A program made the translations under genes and the position numbers. Positions 61,780 to 64,000 of a stretch of DNA of 64,000 nucleotides are shown here, in pieces. A model generated the notes under the pieces. That model was not told the DNA's origin. It ran no database searches and saw only the letters and a program-made list of their open reading frames with translations. Numbering within the stretch: position 1 is the stretch's first letter; each line of letters opens with the position of its first letter. The stretch is from Streptomyces sp. NRRL S-1022 (GTDB lineage: Bacteria; Actinomycetota; Actinomycetes; Streptomycetales; Streptomycetaceae), in NCBI RefSeq assembly GCF_000720135.1, contig NZ_JOIU01000002.1, forward strand, positions 304,765 through 368,764, written 5' to 3'.

Positions 61780-62940
61780 TCAGCGCCCGTGCCAGTCCAG
61801 GCACACCACCAGGGCGTCGTCGTCCGGGACGGTCCGGCCGCGATGACCGGTCAGCTCGCGCAGGATGGCGCGCGGCACCTCGGCGGCCGGCAGGAGCCGG
61901 GTCGACGTGATCGCCCGGTTCAGGGCGGCGTCCCCGTACGTCTCCCCCATGGGCGAGGCGACCGCGTGCACCCCGTCGCTGACGAAGACCAGCCGGTCGC
62001 CCGGCTCGACGTGGAACTCCTGGACCACGTAGTCGGTCTCCTCGAACATCCCCAGCGGGAGCTGCGCCTCGAAGGCGACGGGCTCGACCACTCCGGCGCG
62101 CAGCCGCAGCAGCTGCGGCGAACCGGCGTCCACGACCTTCGCCCGGCCCGTCGCGAGCTCGAACTCGAACATCAGCACGGAGAGATAGCAGCGCCCCTGG
62201 TAGTGCGCGTACACCGCCTGATCGGCCAGGGCCGCCTGGTCGTCGATGGCGATACCGGCCCGCCGGGCGTTGCGCAGGGCGTTGATGGCCAGGTTGGTCA
62301 GCAGGGAGGCCTCTATGCCCTCGCCCATGCCGTTGGTGACGTAGAGCATGAGGTGGTCCGCCGTGGCCGACCAGTCGAAGTTGTCACCGTAGATGGCGTA
62401 CGCCGGCTCCAGCTGCGCGCCGAGTTCGTACTCGGGGCGGGAGCAGGCGCGGCCGGGCAGCAGCTGCCACTGCATCTCGGCCGCCAGGGTCAGCCGGTCC
62501 TTGCGCCTGGCCTGCAGATACACGTCGGTGTCCCGCTCGGCGACCACGATCTCGTGCCCGAGCACCTCGGCGATGTCCGCGAGCTCGCCCAGGACGCCGG
62601 ACGCGCCGTCCCCGTCCGGGAGGGTGAGCGACAGGACACCCAGCCGGTCCCCGCGCACGGTGACCGGCAGATGGACGCGTACGAGCCCCTCGCGGAACGC
62701 CTCCACGAACGGCTCCTGGGCGCCGAAGGCACGGCCGGCGGCGCTGCCGTGCACCGGCACCGGCTCCGCCGTGTGGGGCGGCACCGACAGCGGCTGCAGG
62801 ACGGTGAGGCCGTAGTCGGCCAGGTACAGCTCGACGGAACGCGCGGCGTACTCCTCGGTCAGCACCCGGCGCACGGCGTCGAACAACTCGTGCGGCGCCG
62901 CCGTGCGCAGGGCGCGCTCGGCGGTCACAAATCTGTTCAC
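61780..62940 (-). CDS. GAF-like plus SpoIIE/PP2C-type phosphatase, paralogue B, altered metal site
   Basis: The 386-residue protein has the same layout as the protein at 58.3 kb (LYLADYGLTVLQPL, LPVTVRGDRLGVLSL, AAEMQWQLLPGR). In its PP2C domain GGDNFDW is kept, but the GD(V)xGHG block reads VTNGMGEGIEA, with Asn for Asp. The later blocks FVSDGVHAV and PDDDALVVCLDW are normal. It may still be active with changed metal binding. The GTG at 62940 is chosen; a longer frame to 63051 exists. It is divergent from a MarR-like gene and lies upstream of the RsbR operon. Confidence 0.82.
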   Translation of the reverse strand: MNRFVTAERALRTAAPHELFDAVRRVLTEEYAARSVELYLADYGLTVLQPLSVPPHTAEPVPVHGSAAGRAFGAQEPFVEAFREGLVRVHLPVTVRGDRLGVLSLTLPDGDGASGVLGELADIAEVLGHEIVVAERDTDVYLQARRKDRLTLAAEMQWQLLPGRACSRPEYELGAQLEPAYAIYGDNFDWSATADHLMLYVTNGMGEGIEASLLTNLAINALRNARRAGIAIDDQAALADQAVYAHYQGRCYLSVLMFEFELATGRAKVVDAGSPQLLRLRAGVVEPVAFEAQLPLGMFEETDYVVQEFHVEPGDRLVFVSDGVHAVASPMGETYGDAALNRAITSTRLLPAAEVPRAILRELTGHRGRTVPDDDALVVCLDWHGR

Positions 62941-63088
62941 GACGGTCAATACACCTATCTTTCGACGGACACCCGGACCTCGCCCAGGCGACGAGGCCAC
63001 CCGGAGCCGGTCGCGCCGATCGTCCGAACCATCTCTTGCCGCTCCCGGCACCTAGTACGCTGGCGGCCGTCCCAGTGCCTGCGAGAGT

Positions 63089-63574
63089 GTGACGGTGACT
63101 GTCTTCCGCGCCCGCCCCGAGCCCGCCGGGGTCGCACGTGTGGCCTTGACGGCCGTGGAGTTGCTGGAAGTCCTCTGGGGACGGGCCTCGACCGCGCCCG
63201 CCTCTCCGTCCCAGATGCGCGTGCTGCTCATGCTGGAGCACCACGACGGCATCAACCTGCGCACCCTCGCCGACTCCCTCGCCTCCACACCTCCGTCCAC
63301 CAGCCGGCTCTGCGACCGGCTGGTCGCCGCCGGCTTCGTCGAGCGAGCGGTCAGCCCGGCCGACCGCCGCGAGGTGCGGCTGCACCTCAGCGGCCGCGGC
63401 CGCGCGTTCCTGGACGACCTGCGCGCCCGCCGGGAGCAGGAGTTGCAGGCGGTGCTGGAGCTGATGCCGGCCGCCAAGCGGACCGCGCTCCTGGAGGGGC
63501 TGGAAGCGTTCTGCGGCACGGCGGCGCTGCAGATACACGACAACGCGCCGCACGCCGGGGACCAGACGGCCTGA
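63089..63574 (+). CDS. MarR-family regulator, paralogue B
   Basis: The 161-residue protein has a winged helix with SQMRVLLMLEHHDGINLRTL, ADSLASTPPSTSRLCDRLVAAG and the wing SPADRREVRLHLSGRGRAFL. It resembles the protein at 57.8 kb. It is divergent from PP2C paralogue B with 148 bp between starts and could regulate it. GTG codons at 63089 and 63095 are both possible starts; GAGAG lies just upstream. Confidence 0.84.
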   Translation: MTVTVFRARPEPAGVARVALTAVELLEVLWGRASTAPASPSQMRVLLMLEHHDGINLRTLADSLASTPPSTSRLCDRLVAAGFVERAVSPADRREVRLHLSGRGRAFLDDLRARREQELQAVLELMPAAKRTALLEGLEAFCGTAALQIHDNAPHAGDQTA

Positions 63575-63901
63575 GTCCCGGGCCGGGCCACCGGTCGCCC
63601 CTGTGCTTCAGGGCTCGGATGGCCGGCACACGGAGCGGCCTCCGTCGACCGGAACATTGCGGATCCTTCCCCGGGCGTCACGACTCCGACACTTTGTTGC
63701 CTCACGGCCATTGTTGTCAAACGGCAACAGTTGGGCCCGCGAGTCTCCCGCTTCGGATACCCCGTGGGGCCCCGGACCCGCTGTGAGCAGCGTCTCGAAG
63801 GTGATTTCGGCGCGTTCCCCGGTCGTGGCCGCGCCTGGCCGCGGGCATGCGTCGGCGGGCCCGGCACCATGGTGCCGGGCCCGCGTGTCGGGTGTGGGGG
63901 G
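63575..63901. other. Intergenic region before the sigma factor gene (327 bp)
   Basis: No gene was supported. It contains a short inverted repeat, TGTTGCC (63695-63701) and GGCAACA (63723-63729), with a 21-nt spacer in an AT-richer stretch, and the sigma gene terminator at 63855-63884. The role of the short repeat is unknown. Confidence 0.4.
63855..63884 (-). terminator. Perfect palindromic terminator of the sigma factor gene
   Basis: GCGGGCCCGGCACC (63855-63868) and its complement (63871-63884) flank AT, so the 30 bp are a perfect palindrome. It lies 17 bp after the sigma factor stop codon on the minus strand. Confidence 0.75.
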
Positions 63902-64000
63902 TCAGGTGGTGCTGAGCATGCCCTCGCGCAGCCGGCCCAGCAGTCGCGTGATCAGCCGGGAGACGTGCATCTGGGAGACGCCGAGGCGCTCGCCGATCTG
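63902..64000 (-). CDS. SigB/SigF-family RNA polymerase sigma factor, C-terminal end (rest outside window)
   Basis: The last 32 codons encode QIGERLGVSQMHVSRLITRL and a short tail, LGRLREGMLSTT. This is the region 4 helix-turn-helix end of SigB/SigF-type sigma factors (GVSQMHVSRLxxRxLxxLR). Such sigma factors are the targets of the RsbW/RsbV-type partner-switching proteins encoded at 53-63 kb. The gene runs off the window end. Confidence 0.82.
   Translation of the reverse strand, partial: QIGERLGVSQMHVSRLITRLLGRLREGMLSTT

Overview
The window looks like a Streptomyces chromosome segment. GC content is very high, coding frames have strongly G/C-biased third positions, and the gene families are typical of the genus: SepF-like division protein, BTAD/SARP-type wHTH, MutA/MutB/MeaB, Pnkp/Hen1, many PP2C/HATPase/STAS regulators, and a Streptomyces K15-like DD-transpeptidase. 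No rRNA, tRNA, IS element, phage or CRISPR array was seen. Family names come from reading the proteins, without any database search.

1-9 kb is catabolic. A cut-off aryl-CoA ligase, a PaaX-type repressor, a fused salicylyl/2-aminobenzoyl-CoA monooxygenase-OYE protein and an enoyl-CoA hydratase suggest aromatic acyl-CoA degradation. After an ATP-binding regulator come an amino acid permease, ornithine carbamoyltransferase and arginine deiminase, an arginine deiminase pathway without carbamate kinase.

9-15 kb is the most unusual part. Two divergent genes share a ThsA-type Macro domain, one fused to a BTAD-type DNA-binding regulator and the other to two membrane helices. Convergent to them is an operon ending in a TIR-like NADase-type protein. 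The TIR-like protein and its translationally coupled upstream membrane protein carry the same Asn-rich motif, one at its N-terminus and the other at its C-terminus. This resembles a type II Thoeris (TIR plus TM-Macro) immune module with an added Macro-sensing regulator and a possible amyloid-type signalling pair.

15-17 kb is a small RiPP-like locus: a 28-codon precursor candidate, a B12-radical SAM enzyme and a DUF5825-like partner. 17-21 kb holds the Pnkp/Hen1 RNA repair pair. 21-30 kb has lipoprotein, DD-peptidase, LLM oxidoreductase, MazG/ATPase, SepF-like and membrane glycosyltransferase-like genes. 30-36 kb has a MarR/YceI divergent pair with a clear palindromic operator, then the mutA-mutB-meaB operon.

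36-43 kb is a minus-strand cluster (sbnA, sbnB, FAD enzyme, metA-like acyltransferase, LysE exporter, SerA-like dehydrogenase) that should make L-2,3-diaminopropionate and an undefined product. 43-53 kb contains a photolyase, an NAD-binding protein, a second tatA/tatC set, an ECF sigma/anti-sigma pair, a cupredoxin lipoprotein and a Tat-signal phosphoesterase.

53-64 kb is rich in partner-switching regulators: STAS, B12-binding protein and PP2C in one overlapping operon; then RsbR, RsbT and two degenerate PP2C paralogues, each next to a MarR-like gene; then the end of a SigB/SigF-type sigma gene. In the RsbR-RsbT operon the RsbS position is occupied by a 35-codon ORF. A 36-bp tandem repeat array lies between RsbT and the PP2C gene, in an open frame that overlaps both neighbours.
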